Of a DNA stretch of 23,682 bases, positions 6,230 through 11,397 are shown piece by piece (the first letter of the stretch is position 1; the number at the start of each line of letters is the position of its first letter). The translations under genes and the position numbers were made by a program. The notes under the pieces were generated by a model. That model was not told the DNA's origin, ran no database searches, and saw only the letters and a program-made list of their open reading frames with translations. The DNA is taken from positions 1-23,682 of IMG/VR virus record IMGVR_UViG_3300044733_003528. One strand, written 5' to 3'. The stretch comes from a virus.

Positions 6230-6817
6230 TTAATAAATCTCTCCCTCAATAATTTCGTAATAGTGTAATTTGTTTTCAGCTAAAAGTTTTTTCTGCTCTA
6301 CGCCGAGCTCCTGAAAAACTGTGCCGTCGGATGTGAAGTATGCTCGACCTAATTCCAAATCCAAAAAAACGGCACTTTTCTTTTTTTTATTTTTCTTTTC
6401 TTTTTCTTTATTTTCCTTTTCTTTCCTTTCCTTTGCATAAGGGGTGCCATAGCCACCCTTATCGCCACCCCATCTTAAATCAGCCCCTTTTTTGCCACTT
6501 TCGGATAGTTTTTGCCTGTGTAATTTATGAGATAAAAGCCTGTTACTGAAGAAGTAACCATCACTTTCGTAAAGTAGTTTTAATTCAACACATTTATTTA
6601 TAATATCGTTTAATTTATTTTTAGCCACCCCAAAGCCAAGCGATAGCCCCCCTAATAGTGATGCTTTAATTCCACAGTTCTCGTTTTCTGCCATAGTTTC
6701 GACAATCATCCAAAAAATACCATATCCTTCTGGCCCAAATTCAGCCCTTAGTTCAAGTATTTTTTCGTCATTTCTGGCATTATAATCGTGACTAAAGTAA
6801 AATGTTTCCTTAGGCAT
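6230..6817 (-). CDS. DUF4373 (Lin1244/Lin1753-like) replication protein
   Basis: A 195-residue protein. The N-terminus reads FYFSHDYNARNDEKILELRA, then EGYGIFWMIVETMAE, the signature of the DUF4373 / Lin1244-type N-terminal domain of phage replication-initiation-like proteins, a winged-helix fold. After about residue 110 comes a very basic Lys/Glu linker (residues 128-147), then a short C-terminal part that may contact the helicase. It precedes the primase-helicase gene, matching a role in origin binding or helicase loading. The linker is encoded by a nearly pure purine tract (minus strand, about 6366-6433) that could be slippage-prone. Domain call good; function inferred from the family and position. 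Confidence 0.75.
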   Translation of the reverse strand: MPKETFYFSHDYNARNDEKILELRAEFGPEGYGIFWMIVETMAENENCGIKASLLGGLSLGFGVAKNKLNDIINKCVELKLLYESDGYFFSNRLLSHKLHRQKLSESGKKGADLRWGGDKGGYGTPYAKERKEKENKEKEKKNKKKKSAVFLDLELGRAYFTSDGTVFQELGVEQKKLLAENKLHYYEIIEGEIY

Positions 6818-6849
6818 AAATCACAAATTTATAATGTTGTAAATTAAGG

Positions 6850-6917
6850 TTGGCTTGCCCATAACGGTTGCTAAGTCAATTCCGATGAAGGGATGGACCC
6901 GCTACGGGACAAGCCAG
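6850..6917. ncRNA. Candidate structured RNA with a three-way junction
   Basis: TGGCTTGCCC (6851-6860) pairs with GGG-A-CAAGCCA (6906-6916), ten base pairs with one bulged A. Inside are two hairpins: CGGTTG (6865-6870) with CAA-TT-CCG (6877-6884), and GGG (6890-6892) with CCC (6898-6900). The segment is richer in G+C than its AT-rich surroundings. The strand is undecided because the stems form on either. I tested tRNA and hammerhead layouts and neither fits. It lies in the 192-base gap between the sugar cassette and the DUF4373 gene, so it could be a leader regulator, a processing site or a small RNA. The rest of the gap holds only the small ORF at 6902-6979. Confidence 0.4.
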
Positions 6918-6979
6918 TATTTTTGAAAATATGTTTTATTAATTTCATCAAAATTGAACTTAGCGGCACGAATATACAT
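6902..6979 (-). CDS. Possible 25-aa peptide in the operon gap
   Basis: An ATG at 6979 opens 25 codons ending in TAG at 6902, beginning MYIRAAKFNFDEINK and ending KYWLVP. The frame continues after the TAG with protein-like sequence (VHPFIGIDLATVMGKP) to a TGA at 6821, so a longer broken or readthrough gene is conceivable. The downstream half coincides with the hairpin region, and TAG is an ordinary stop elsewhere in this window. Either a tiny real peptide, a decayed gene or chance. No function can be given. Confidence 0.25.
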   Translation of the reverse strand: MYIRAAKFNFDEINKTYFQKYWLVP

Positions 6980-7009
6980 CACATCTTCCCAAACTTCCAA
7001 AAAAAATTT

Positions 7010-7759
7010 TTAGATCACCGAAACACCCCTTTCTGATACCACTTCTGAAGCCTCCTGATTAGCCTTTTGTATAGCATATCTTATATCCTTCTTTTCCATA
7101 TAATAGAAGGCTAATGCAGCTAAGAATGTGTCTCCTGCTCCTGATACATCGCTTGTTATTTTCTTTATGCCGGGGAAGTCTTGATTGTCATAGCGCGCAC
7201 CATTTCCACCTCGAGTAATGATAACTTTTTCCTTATATAGCATTGCTATTGGTTTGTTAAGCTCGTATTCCGTTTCATTAAGCTTGATAAAATCATAGTA
7301 ATCAAGTATGCCACTATTGAGATCCTTTTTTGAGTCAAGAAAAGCGATGCAATCATCTTTTTTCTCTTGGCAAATTTTACACAAATCCGACTTTGATAAA
7401 AACCCCTTATCGTAATCAGAAACTAATATGCAGTCTGCACTTTTAATAAGCTTCAGGAGGTAGCTTGTAAATTCTATTGGCTGAGCTGTATCGTTTTCGT
7501 CAATACGAATTAAATAATGATTTGATTTTTCTTCCACATATCTTGTCTTCTTAATGTCGCTGCTAGAGAAGTGGCCCACAATAGATGCCTTTTTCTCAAT
7601 AAGAGAAAACAAGTTGTTGTATACGTTTTGCGCCATACCTCCATTTTCAACCGTTTTTAGCGGCTTAAATATTGGCACAGGGGCTTCTGGGCTGAGCCTT
7701 GTAACTTCCCCGTACACAAAAACATCCTTACATTTTTCTCCAATGACCAAGAAGTTCAT
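7010..7759 (-). CDS. PfkB-family sugar kinase, heptose-7-phosphate kinase-like
   Basis: A 249-residue ribokinase-fold enzyme resembling the kinase domain of HldE/RfaE. Matching segments are YGEVTRLSPEAPVPIFK (16-32), NGGMAQNVYNNL (39-50), VSDYDKGFL (113-121), LNETEYE (160-166) and the catalytic VSGAGDTF (205-212, base D210). HldE kinase phosphorylates D-glycero-D-manno-heptose 7-phosphate at C1. The protein is somewhat shorter than the roughly 310-residue bacterial domain. It stands alone, with the adenylyltransferase half encoded separately at 8540-8941. Its start overlaps the HAD gene by ATGA (7756-7759). Family sure; the exact sugar substrate is inferred. Confidence 0.82.
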   Translation of the reverse strand: MNFLVIGEKCKDVFVYGEVTRLSPEAPVPIFKPLKTVENGGMAQNVYNNLFSLIEKKASIVGHFSSSDIKKTRYVEEKSNHYLIRIDENDTAQPIEFTSYLLKLIKSADCILVSDYDKGFLSKSDLCKICQEKKDDCIAFLDSKKDLNSGILDYYDFIKLNETEYELNKPIAMLYKEKVIITRGGNGARYDNQDFPGIKKITSDVSGAGDTFLAALAFYYMEKKDIRYAIQKANQEASEVVSERGVSVI

Positions 7760-8046
7760 AGCTCTTCTATTCTTTTAGTTTTGTCACAAATTAGTAGGTC
7801 ATAAGCAAGCTTATGGTTCATTATTACCCCGTGATATTTACACCCCCAGTCATTCAACTGTTCTACGGTTAATTCCGTATAATCTATGCCACTACTTCTT
7901 CCTCTAGCTGTGTAGTAGATTATTGTGTTACCCTCTTCATAGAGCTTGTTTATTTTTTCTATGTTATCGGGAAGTGGCGACGCTTTGTCATATTTTCTCT
8001 CAGCGCTCTCGCAAATTGTTCCGTCGATGTCTACCAGTATTTTCAT
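7756..8046 (-). CDS. Small HAD-like protein, possible sugar phosphatase
   Basis: A 96-residue protein with HAD motif I near the start (ILVDIDGTIC, nucleophile D7 and D9) and motif II (TIIYYTARGR, T46). After SGIDYTELTVEQLNDWGCKY it ends in a short segment with IMNHKLAYDLLICD, which may supply motif III lysine and motif IV aspartate. This is the compact HAD type found beside capsule and LPS sugar genes. In the ADP-heptose route a HAD enzyme (GmhB) removes the C7 phosphate between the kinase and adenylyltransferase steps; this protein is much shorter than GmhB (about 180 residues), so that role is only possible. It overlaps both neighbours. Confidence 0.7.
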   Translation of the reverse strand: MKILVDIDGTICESAERKYDKASPLPDNIEKINKLYEEGNTIIYYTARGRSSGIDYTELTVEQLNDWGCKYHGVIMNHKLAYDLLICDKTKRIEEL

Positions 8047-8197
8047 TGTTTAGTGTTTTTAATAGCGTATCAGCAATCTCTACCGCCTCTTTGCAAACGT
8101 CTTCTATTGTCTCAGCGTTACTCGAAGCAATTAGCATAGATAAAACCTCAATAGCAATATGCTCCCTAATGGTTATATCTTTTAGTTTCCTTTCCAT
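8000..8197 (-). CDS. Small helical phage protein, 65 aa
   Basis: A 65-residue protein, mostly two helices: LKDITIREHIAIEVLSMLIA and EDVCKEAVEIADTLLKTL. This A-x-E-A-x-x-I-A-D-x-L-L pattern is frequent in short uncharacterised phage proteins. Its last 47 bases overlap the HAD gene and its start overlaps the cupin gene by 16 bases. It is probably a real passenger inside the sugar cassette, although the last ten residues are low-complexity and imposed by the overlap. Function unknown. Confidence 0.6.
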   Translation of the reverse strand: MERKLKDITIREHIAIEVLSMLIASSNAETIEDVCKEAVEIADTLLKTLNNENTGRHRRNNLRER

Positions 8198-8547
8198 ACT
8201 CGGTAGCTGTCTGAGTCAAAGTGTTGGGTTGATATCTCAAAGATTTCGCCGTCCTGAAGAGCCTTTAGTTGGTGAGGCATACCGATAGGTATTGTTACAA
8301 CGTCTTGCTCGTAAAGTATCTTCGTGTGCTTTTCACCCTTTTCGGTGTCAATCCAAGAAAATTCAAACTCACCTTTGTTGACGTACCAAGTCTCTTGCTT
8401 AATAATATGATAGTGCATACTAAATTGGCACCCGCTATTGAAGACAAGTATTTTGCCGCAATAAAGTTCGTTATTAACTATAACCGTCTCTCCACCCCAA
8501 CCTTTGGGAACGTGGCAGCACTCGGTACAGATTGGCTGTTTATCCAT
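8182..8547 (-). CDS. Cupin protein, sugar isomerase or epimerase-like
   Basis: A 121-residue single-domain cupin. GWGGETVIVNNELYCGKIL leads into the first cupin motif SMHYHIIKQETWYVNKGEFE (metal-type HxH and E) and the second, VVTIPIGMPHQLKAL (H). EISTQHFDSDSYR closes the barrel in the manner of mannose-6-phosphate isomerase type II and related nucleotide-sugar cupins. It likely acts on a phosphorylated or nucleotide-linked sugar. It lies between the adenylyltransferase gene (overlap 8 bases) and the 65-residue gene (overlap 16 bases). It could replace a missing isomerase or epimerase step (GmhA or HldD), neither of which is seen here. Cupin call firm; reaction inferred. Confidence 0.78.
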   Translation of the reverse strand: MDKQPICTECCHVPKGWGGETVIVNNELYCGKILVFNSGCQFSMHYHIIKQETWYVNKGEFEFSWIDTEKGEKHTKILYEQDVVTIPIGMPHQLKALQDGEIFEISTQHFDSDSYRVWKGN

Positions 8548-8941
8548 TTTTAATCTTGTTAATTATTTCGGTCGTTGAATGAAGTGACTTTGGGAAAAAG
8601 ACAATCCGCTTGACGCTTTCAGCCCCAATAATAGTGCGGTCCTTATATTCATCGCCTATCACCATAAAGTCGGGCTTAAGCTTTTTCATCGTTAATCGTA
8701 AGTCCCAGTCTGTCTCAAAGATGTAAACTTTTTTAATAAAAGAAAAGCAGGTTAGCATATCAGCCCGAAACCCTTCATCAAAGATAGGTCGGCTTGGGCC
8801 TTTAGACTTGCTTACTCTTAGGTCTGAGTCGATGCCAACGTGGAGTTGACCAAGTGTGGCGGCATAACGCAGTAGCTCAAAGTGTCCGGGGTGGATAATG
8901 TCAAAGCATCCGTTAACCCAGACAATTTTTTTGCGAGTCAT
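8540..8941 (-). CDS. RfaE-domain-II nucleotidyltransferase, heptose-1-phosphate adenylyltransferase-like
   Basis: A 133-residue cytidylyltransferase-fold enzyme. KIVWVNGCFDIIHPGHFELL (5-24) contains the HxGH nucleotide-binding motif (HPGH 17-20). FRADMLTCFSFIKKVYIF and DFMVIGDEYKDRTIIGAE match the RfaE domain II core, and LHSTTEIINKI near the end corresponds to its S-T-T-x-I-I-x-K-I signature. The family transfers AMP to heptose-1-phosphate; TagD-type glycerol-3-phosphate cytidylyltransferases are the main alternative. With the kinase gene it makes a split HldE (HldA plus HldC style). The start overlaps the stop of the ribbon-helix-helix gene (8938-8941), indicating coupling. Confidence 0.82.
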   Translation of the reverse strand: MTRKKIVWVNGCFDIIHPGHFELLRYAATLGQLHVGIDSDLRVSKSKGPSRPIFDEGFRADMLTCFSFIKKVYIFETDWDLRLTMKKLKPDFMVIGDEYKDRTIIGAESVKRIVFFPKSLHSTTEIINKIKNG

Positions 8942-9111
8942 ATATTTGCCTCTTTAACAAGTTTAGGCAAAATTTCCTCTCTTACAGCGTTGGTAACAGA
9001 ACCGTATTTTTCAACGATTTTCTGTTTTTCTTCTTTCTTTAAGTAAACGGAAACGAGAATTAATTTTTCGTCTCCAAGTGGCTTTCGCCCTCTTTTTTTT
9101 GGATTTTCCAT
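8938..9111 (-). CDS. Small ribbon-helix-helix-like DNA-binding protein, 57 aa
   Basis: A 57-residue basic protein. It starts MENPKKRGRKPLGDEK, with an AT-hook-like RGRKP. Then comes one beta strand, LILVSVYLKKEE, and two helices, KQKIVEKYGS and TNAVREEILPKLVKEA. That strand-helix-helix order is typical of ribbon-helix-helix (CopG/Arc-type) repressors, which act as dimers. It is the gene directly before the adenylyltransferase (ATGA overlap), so it may control the sugar cassette, perhaps from the promoter at 9756-9786. No domain search was possible; the call rests on the predicted pattern. Confidence 0.6.
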   Translation of the reverse strand: MENPKKRGRKPLGDEKLILVSVYLKKEEKQKIVEKYGSVTNAVREEILPKLVKEANI

Positions 9112-9123
9112 AATGGGTAGTAT

Positions 9124-9219
9124 TTAATCGTTATTTAAGAATGTATGCTTTATTGCTTTTACAATAATCCAAATGCAGAAAAGTAATAGCACTAAAAATA
9201 TGTAGTCTTCAGTTTTCAT
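9124..9219 (-). CDS. 31-residue single-helix membrane peptide
   Basis: The start at 9219 overlaps the end of the HNH gene by 11 bases. After MKTEDY comes one hydrophobic segment, IFLVLLLFCIWIIVKAI, followed by KHTFLNND, giving a basic then polar tail. The charge pattern suggests a membrane helix with the N-terminus outside. Such micro-proteins are common in phages as host-interaction or lysis-timing factors, but nothing identifies a function. Overlap and codon pattern support translation. Confidence 0.5.
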   Translation of the reverse strand: MKTEDYIFLVLLLFCIWIIVKAIKHTFLNND

Positions 9220-9700
9220 TTTGCATATAATTTAAGATGATGTCGGGGAAGTGACGACGCTCATCATCGGCTAATTCTGGATAAACCATAATCAAGCGAT
9301 CACGAACTTCTGGGAAACAACCCCACTTCGCTATATCTTCCCACGCACTATTATCAAATTTGTAGTGACAATCTGGACACAGCTCAATCCAGTTGTTTTC
9401 ATTTGTAGCCACACTTGGGGCTACTGTTTTTCTTTTAGCAAGTAAGTGGCAAATAGAGTGAATGGCCAATTCATAGACTTTTGTCGTGGTCGGCTTTCCA
9501 CACTCCGCACAATTGCCACTCATTTGCTTTTGGCAGTTCTTGTAGAACTTAACCAGTTCTGTGTCTTCCCCCGCACGCTCCTTTCTCTCTTCTTTTTCTT
9601 GCTTTAGTTTTTTGGCAGATTTTTTTGGGATAGTGTATTTCTTAGGCGCTTTGGGAAGTCCTGCCTCAGCCTTTAATTTCCTAATTTGTTCAATACCCAT
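9209..9700 (-). CDS. HNH-type zinc endonuclease-like protein
   Basis: A 163-residue protein. The first 60 residues are very basic and helical (KKSAKKLKQEKEERKERAGE). A zinc-bound nuclease-like core follows: CAEC (C64, C67), IHSICHLLAKRK (H81, H85), NENNWIELCPDCHYKFD (N102-N103, C108, C111, H112). That order of cysteine pair, histidines, asparagine and CxxCH fits HNH folds with a structural zinc. It may be a nicking or homing enzyme, or a recombination nuclease of the NinG kind. It is the first gene of the long leftward operon, read from the promoter at 9756-9786. Catalytic activity is unproven because the HNH motif is divergent. Confidence 0.65.
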   Translation of the reverse strand: MGIEQIRKLKAEAGLPKAPKKYTIPKKSAKKLKQEKEERKERAGEDTELVKFYKNCQKQMSGNCAECGKPTTTKVYELAIHSICHLLAKRKTVAPSVATNENNWIELCPDCHYKFDNSAWEDIAKWGCFPEVRDRLIMVYPELADDERRHFPDIILNYMQNEN

Positions 9701-9755
9701 AACCCGACCAAATTATTATTATTATTTTACTTTTATCAACCAAATAAATTCTACA

Positions 9756-9786
9756 CAAATTTATAGACAATATTCATATATCCAAA
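9756..9786 (-). promoter_or_regulatory. Bacteroidetes-type promoter for the leftward operon
   Basis: On the minus strand TTTG (9786-9783) is followed after 19 bp by TAAATTTG (9763-9756), matching -33 TTTG / -7 TAnnTTTG. The predicted start near 9750 leaves a leader of about 50 nt containing ATT repeats (9713-9726) before the HNH gene at 9700. It probably drives the sugar cassette and possibly the replication genes behind it. Confidence 0.6.
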
Positions 9787-9801
9787 TTTTAATTAAATTT
9801 T

Positions 9802-9829
9802 TTTGTAATTATTTTTATACATATCTTTG
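9802..9829 (+). promoter_or_regulatory. Promoter-like box for the LuxR-type HTH gene
   Basis: TATCTTTG (9822-9829) matches TAnnTTTG and is followed by CCGT and the ATG at 9834. A TTTG lies upstream at 9802-9805, with a short 16-bp spacer. Spacing to the ATG implies a leaderless or nearly leaderless message, as at 2730. Confidence 0.5.
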
Positions 9830-9833
9830 CCGT

Positions 9834-10058
9834 ATGGACAAACAAGAAAACGCATTTAACCCTCCCACGCCTACCGAGGAAGAGATTTCTTGGGTTCGCC
9901 TACTCGCGACTGGGGAGAAGGCTAAGGGTGTGGCTGAAAAGTTGGGCCTTAACAAGAACACATTTGCTTACAGGCTCCAGCTTTTGAGGGCTAAGTTTAA
10001 TTGCAAAAACACAACCCAGTTGGTATCTTATTTTATAACAAACAAATACATTGACTAA
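9834..10058 (+). CDS. LuxR/GerE-type HTH regulator, 74 aa
   Basis: A 74-residue protein that is almost only a GerE-type helix-turn-helix. After MDKQENAFNPPTPTEEE comes ISWVRLLATGEKAKGVAEKL, GLNKNTFAYRLQLLRAKFNC and KNTTQLVSYF. The E-E-x-x-x-x-x-L-L-A-x-G, A-x-x-L-G-L-x-x-x-T, L-x-K-x-N and T-Q-L-V pattern is the LuxR DNA-binding domain with no receiver or ligand domain. I start at 9834 because an upstream in-frame ATG would run antisense through the HNH gene and across its promoter. It sits at the divergence of leftward early genes and rightward late genes, so it is a good candidate for the switch regulator. Fold confident; targets unknown. Confidence 0.82.
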   Translation: MDKQENAFNPPTPTEEEISWVRLLATGEKAKGVAEKLGLNKNTFAYRLQLLRAKFNCKNTTQLVSYFITNKYID

Positions 10059-10225
10059 TGGCAAGGAAAAAGAAAATCAACGCAGATCAGTTGGCGGAAC
10101 AAATTTCCCAATTAGATGTTTCTGAGCAAGTTGTATTGCTTAAAATCCTAAAAGACGCTATCAGCACTTCCCTCGCAAAAAAACAAGAAGAGCTGGCTGA
10201 ATTAAACGCTAAGTTTAACCAATAA
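10058..10225 (+). CDS. Small helical protein, 55 aa
   Basis: A 55-residue ORF whose ATG overlaps the HTH stop codon (TAATG), so it is translationally coupled. After a basic start (MARKKKINADQLAEQI) the rest is one long amphipathic helix: SEQVVLLKILKDAISTSLAK and KKQEELAELNAKF. It probably forms a coiled coil and could partner the HTH protein. It ends one base before the terminator stem region. No family recognised. Confidence 0.6.
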   Translation: MARKKKINADQLAEQISQLDVSEQVVLLKILKDAISTSLAKKQEELAELNAKFNQ

Positions 10226-10257
10226 AAAAACCGACCTTTTTAGGGGTCGGCTTCTTC
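10224..10257. terminator. Terminator between convergent genes
   Basis: CCGACC (10231-10236) pairs with GGTCGG (10245-10250) around an 8-base loop. An A-run (10224-10230) precedes it, giving an excellent T-run for minus-strand transcripts. CTTCTTC follows on the plus side, a weaker tail. It separates the HTH operon from the minus-strand gene ending at 10274. Confidence 0.7.
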
Positions 10258-10273
10258 AATGAGTAAAACTCAA

Positions 10274-10534
10274 TTAGGCGTTAGCCAAAGTCTGTACTTG
10301 AGCAACGGTTCTGTCAGTAAAGAACTTCGTAGAGATTTGGTTCAAACCTTGAGGAAGGACTTCGATGACAGCGTTACATTGTACTTGGGCTTGACCACGA
10401 ACTTCGGTAGTGGGGTAAACGTGAATTGGGCTTTGAGAGGCAAACAAGTTAGCTTGTCCACCAGCAGCCGCAATGTCAGTCTGTCCACCGGGCGCGTCTA
10501 TACCATAGACTTGCACCAAGAAAAGATTAGCCAT
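10274..10534 (-). CDS. Isolated minus-strand hypothetical protein, 86 aa
   Basis: An 86-residue, neutral, Gln/Ala-rich protein beginning MANLFLVQVYG. It has segments VYPTTEVRGQAQVQCNAVIE and TDRTVAQVQTLANA. The composition resembles small secreted or virion-associated beta-rich proteins rather than DNA-binding ones, but there is no signal peptide. I prefer this strand over the overlapping plus-strand frame. It is flanked by a strong terminator on its 3' side, a TATCTTTG box on its strand (10600-10593) and a dyad in its leader (10566-10583), and it has an AT-rich lead (TTGTTAAAAA) before the ATG. It interrupts an otherwise plus-strand stretch, so it is likely a separately regulated gene. Function unknown. 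Confidence 0.62.
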   Translation of the reverse strand: MANLFLVQVYGIDAPGGQTDIAAAGGQANLFASQSPIHVYPTTEVRGQAQVQCNAVIEVLPQGLNQISTKFFTDRTVAQVQTLANA

Positions 10535-10554
10535 TTTTTAACAATTTAAGCTGT

Positions 10555-10583
10555 GAAGAAAACTCTTCGCAAACGCTTGCGAA
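10555..10583. promoter_or_regulatory. Two overlapping inverted repeats, operator or RNA switch
   Basis: TTCGCAA (10566-10572) and TTGCGAA (10577-10583) form a perfect 7-4-7 dyad. GAAGA (10555-10559) and TCTTC (10564-10568) form a second one sharing TTC, so only one hairpin can exist at a time. They lie between divergent genes, just downstream of the minus-strand -7 box at 10593-10600. A repressor operator overlapping the transcribed start is the simplest reading; a leader RNA switch is the alternative. Confidence 0.5.
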
Positions 10584-10592
10584 ATATCCTAA

Positions 10593-10600
10593 CAAAGATA
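10593..10600 (-). promoter_or_regulatory. -7-like box for the isolated minus-strand gene
   Basis: Read on the minus strand this is TATCTTTG, matching TAnnTTTG. No convincing TTTG is found 19-21 bp further upstream. The box overlaps the ATG of the divergent glycosyltransferase gene, so the two genes would interfere with each other's expression. Confidence 0.35.
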
Positions 10601-11397
10601 TGACAAATGTCTTAAAATATAAAACATCTTCTCCGGCGGGCGACCTAATTAGTTTTCTGGCAGGGGTAAAGAAGATGTGGGAGGATACGGGGAAGAAGGG
10701 TGTTATTTATCAGCGCCTTGATATGCCGGGGGCGGGAACGGATACAAGTATACACCCCTACAAAAACAAATATGACGAGCCTGTTTGTATGAATAGGTAT
10801 ATGTATGAAATGCTATACCCCTTGATAATCTCCCAAGAGTATGTAGAGGATTATGTCGTGTATGCGGGGGAAGAGGCGGATGTCGATTTCGACCTTATCA
10901 GAATGGAGCGCTATACTAATCAGCCGAGGGGTAGCCTAAATCGCTGGTTCAATTACGTTTTCCCTCAAATGGCATCGGACCTGTCTATTCCGTGGCTCAC
11001 GATTTCCCCGAACAAAAACGACAAAATAATCATCAACTTTACCCAGCGATACCGAAACCACTTGATTAACTACTTCTTCTTAAAGGAATATCAAGATCGA
11101 ATTGTCTTTGCTGGATTAAAGGAAGAACGCGACCTGTTTTGTTCCACATGGAACCTTGATATTGAGCATCTTGAGGTATACGACTTTTATCAATTAGCTA
11201 CCCTAATTGCGGGCTGCAAGTTCTTTATGGGCAACCAAAGTTTTTGCTTTCAGGTAGCCGAGGCGGTCAAGGCTCCGCGTATCTTAGAGATATTTCCAAT
11301 GATGCCAAATGTTGTCCCATCAGGCAACTTTGCATACGACTTTTACCACCAAGGAAGCTTAGATTTTTACTTTCATAAACTACTAAAAAATGAATAG
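10600..11397 (+). CDS. Glycosyltransferase-like protein, GT9/GT-B type
   Basis: A 265-residue protein. The C-terminal half is laid out like heptosyltransferase-type GT-B enzymes: a strand (RIVFAGLKEERDLFC) followed by VYDFYQLATLIAGCKFFMGN and QSFCFQVAEAVKAPRILEIF, the GT9 segment that reads 'G-x-D-S-G-x-x-H-x-A-x-A-x-x-x-P'. Here the usual GxDSG aspartate is replaced by MGNQS, which weakens catalytic prediction. The N-terminal half is less recognisable (GDLISFLAGVKKMWEDTGKK, then GVIYQRLD). It opens the rightward block with the Nmad1 and fusion glycosyltransferase genes, and overlaps the next gene by 8 bases. Likely sugar transfer or sugar recognition. Confidence 0.65.
   Translation: MTNVLKYKTSSPAGDLISFLAGVKKMWEDTGKKGVIYQRLDMPGAGTDTSIHPYKNKYDEPVCMNRYMYEMLYPLIISQEYVEDYVVYAGEEADVDFDLIRMERYTNQPRGSLNRWFNYVFPQMASDLSIPWLTISPNKNDKIIINFTQRYRNHLINYFFLKEYQDRIVFAGLKEERDLFCSTWNLDIEHLEVYDFYQLATLIAGCKFFMGNQSFCFQVAEAVKAPRILEIFPMMPNVVPSGNFAYDFYHQGSLDFYFHKLLKNE

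Noticed and set aside
6850-6917. tRNA or hammerhead ribozyme
   Set aside because: The outer stem looks acceptor-like, but there is no T-arm with TTCRA, no CCA-like end and no anticodon arm. The junctions lack the CUGAUGA and GAAA hammerhead cores.
6821-6979. Amber (TAG) recoding as seen in some gut phages
   Set aside because: TAG is the proper stop of several clear genes here (for example 3052, 3131 and the terminase end), so general TAG reassignment is not supported.
9561-9833. N-terminal extension of the LuxR-type protein to an upstream ATG
   Set aside because: It would run antisense through the HNH gene and across the -7 box; the extension is Phe/Tyr/Ile-rich and not protein-like.
10259-10549. 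96-residue plus-strand ORF opposite the isolated minus-strand gene
   Set aside because: Composition is arbitrary and Ser/Leu-rich, and it starts within 10 bases of the terminator stem. The minus-strand frame has a better leader and a more natural protein composition.
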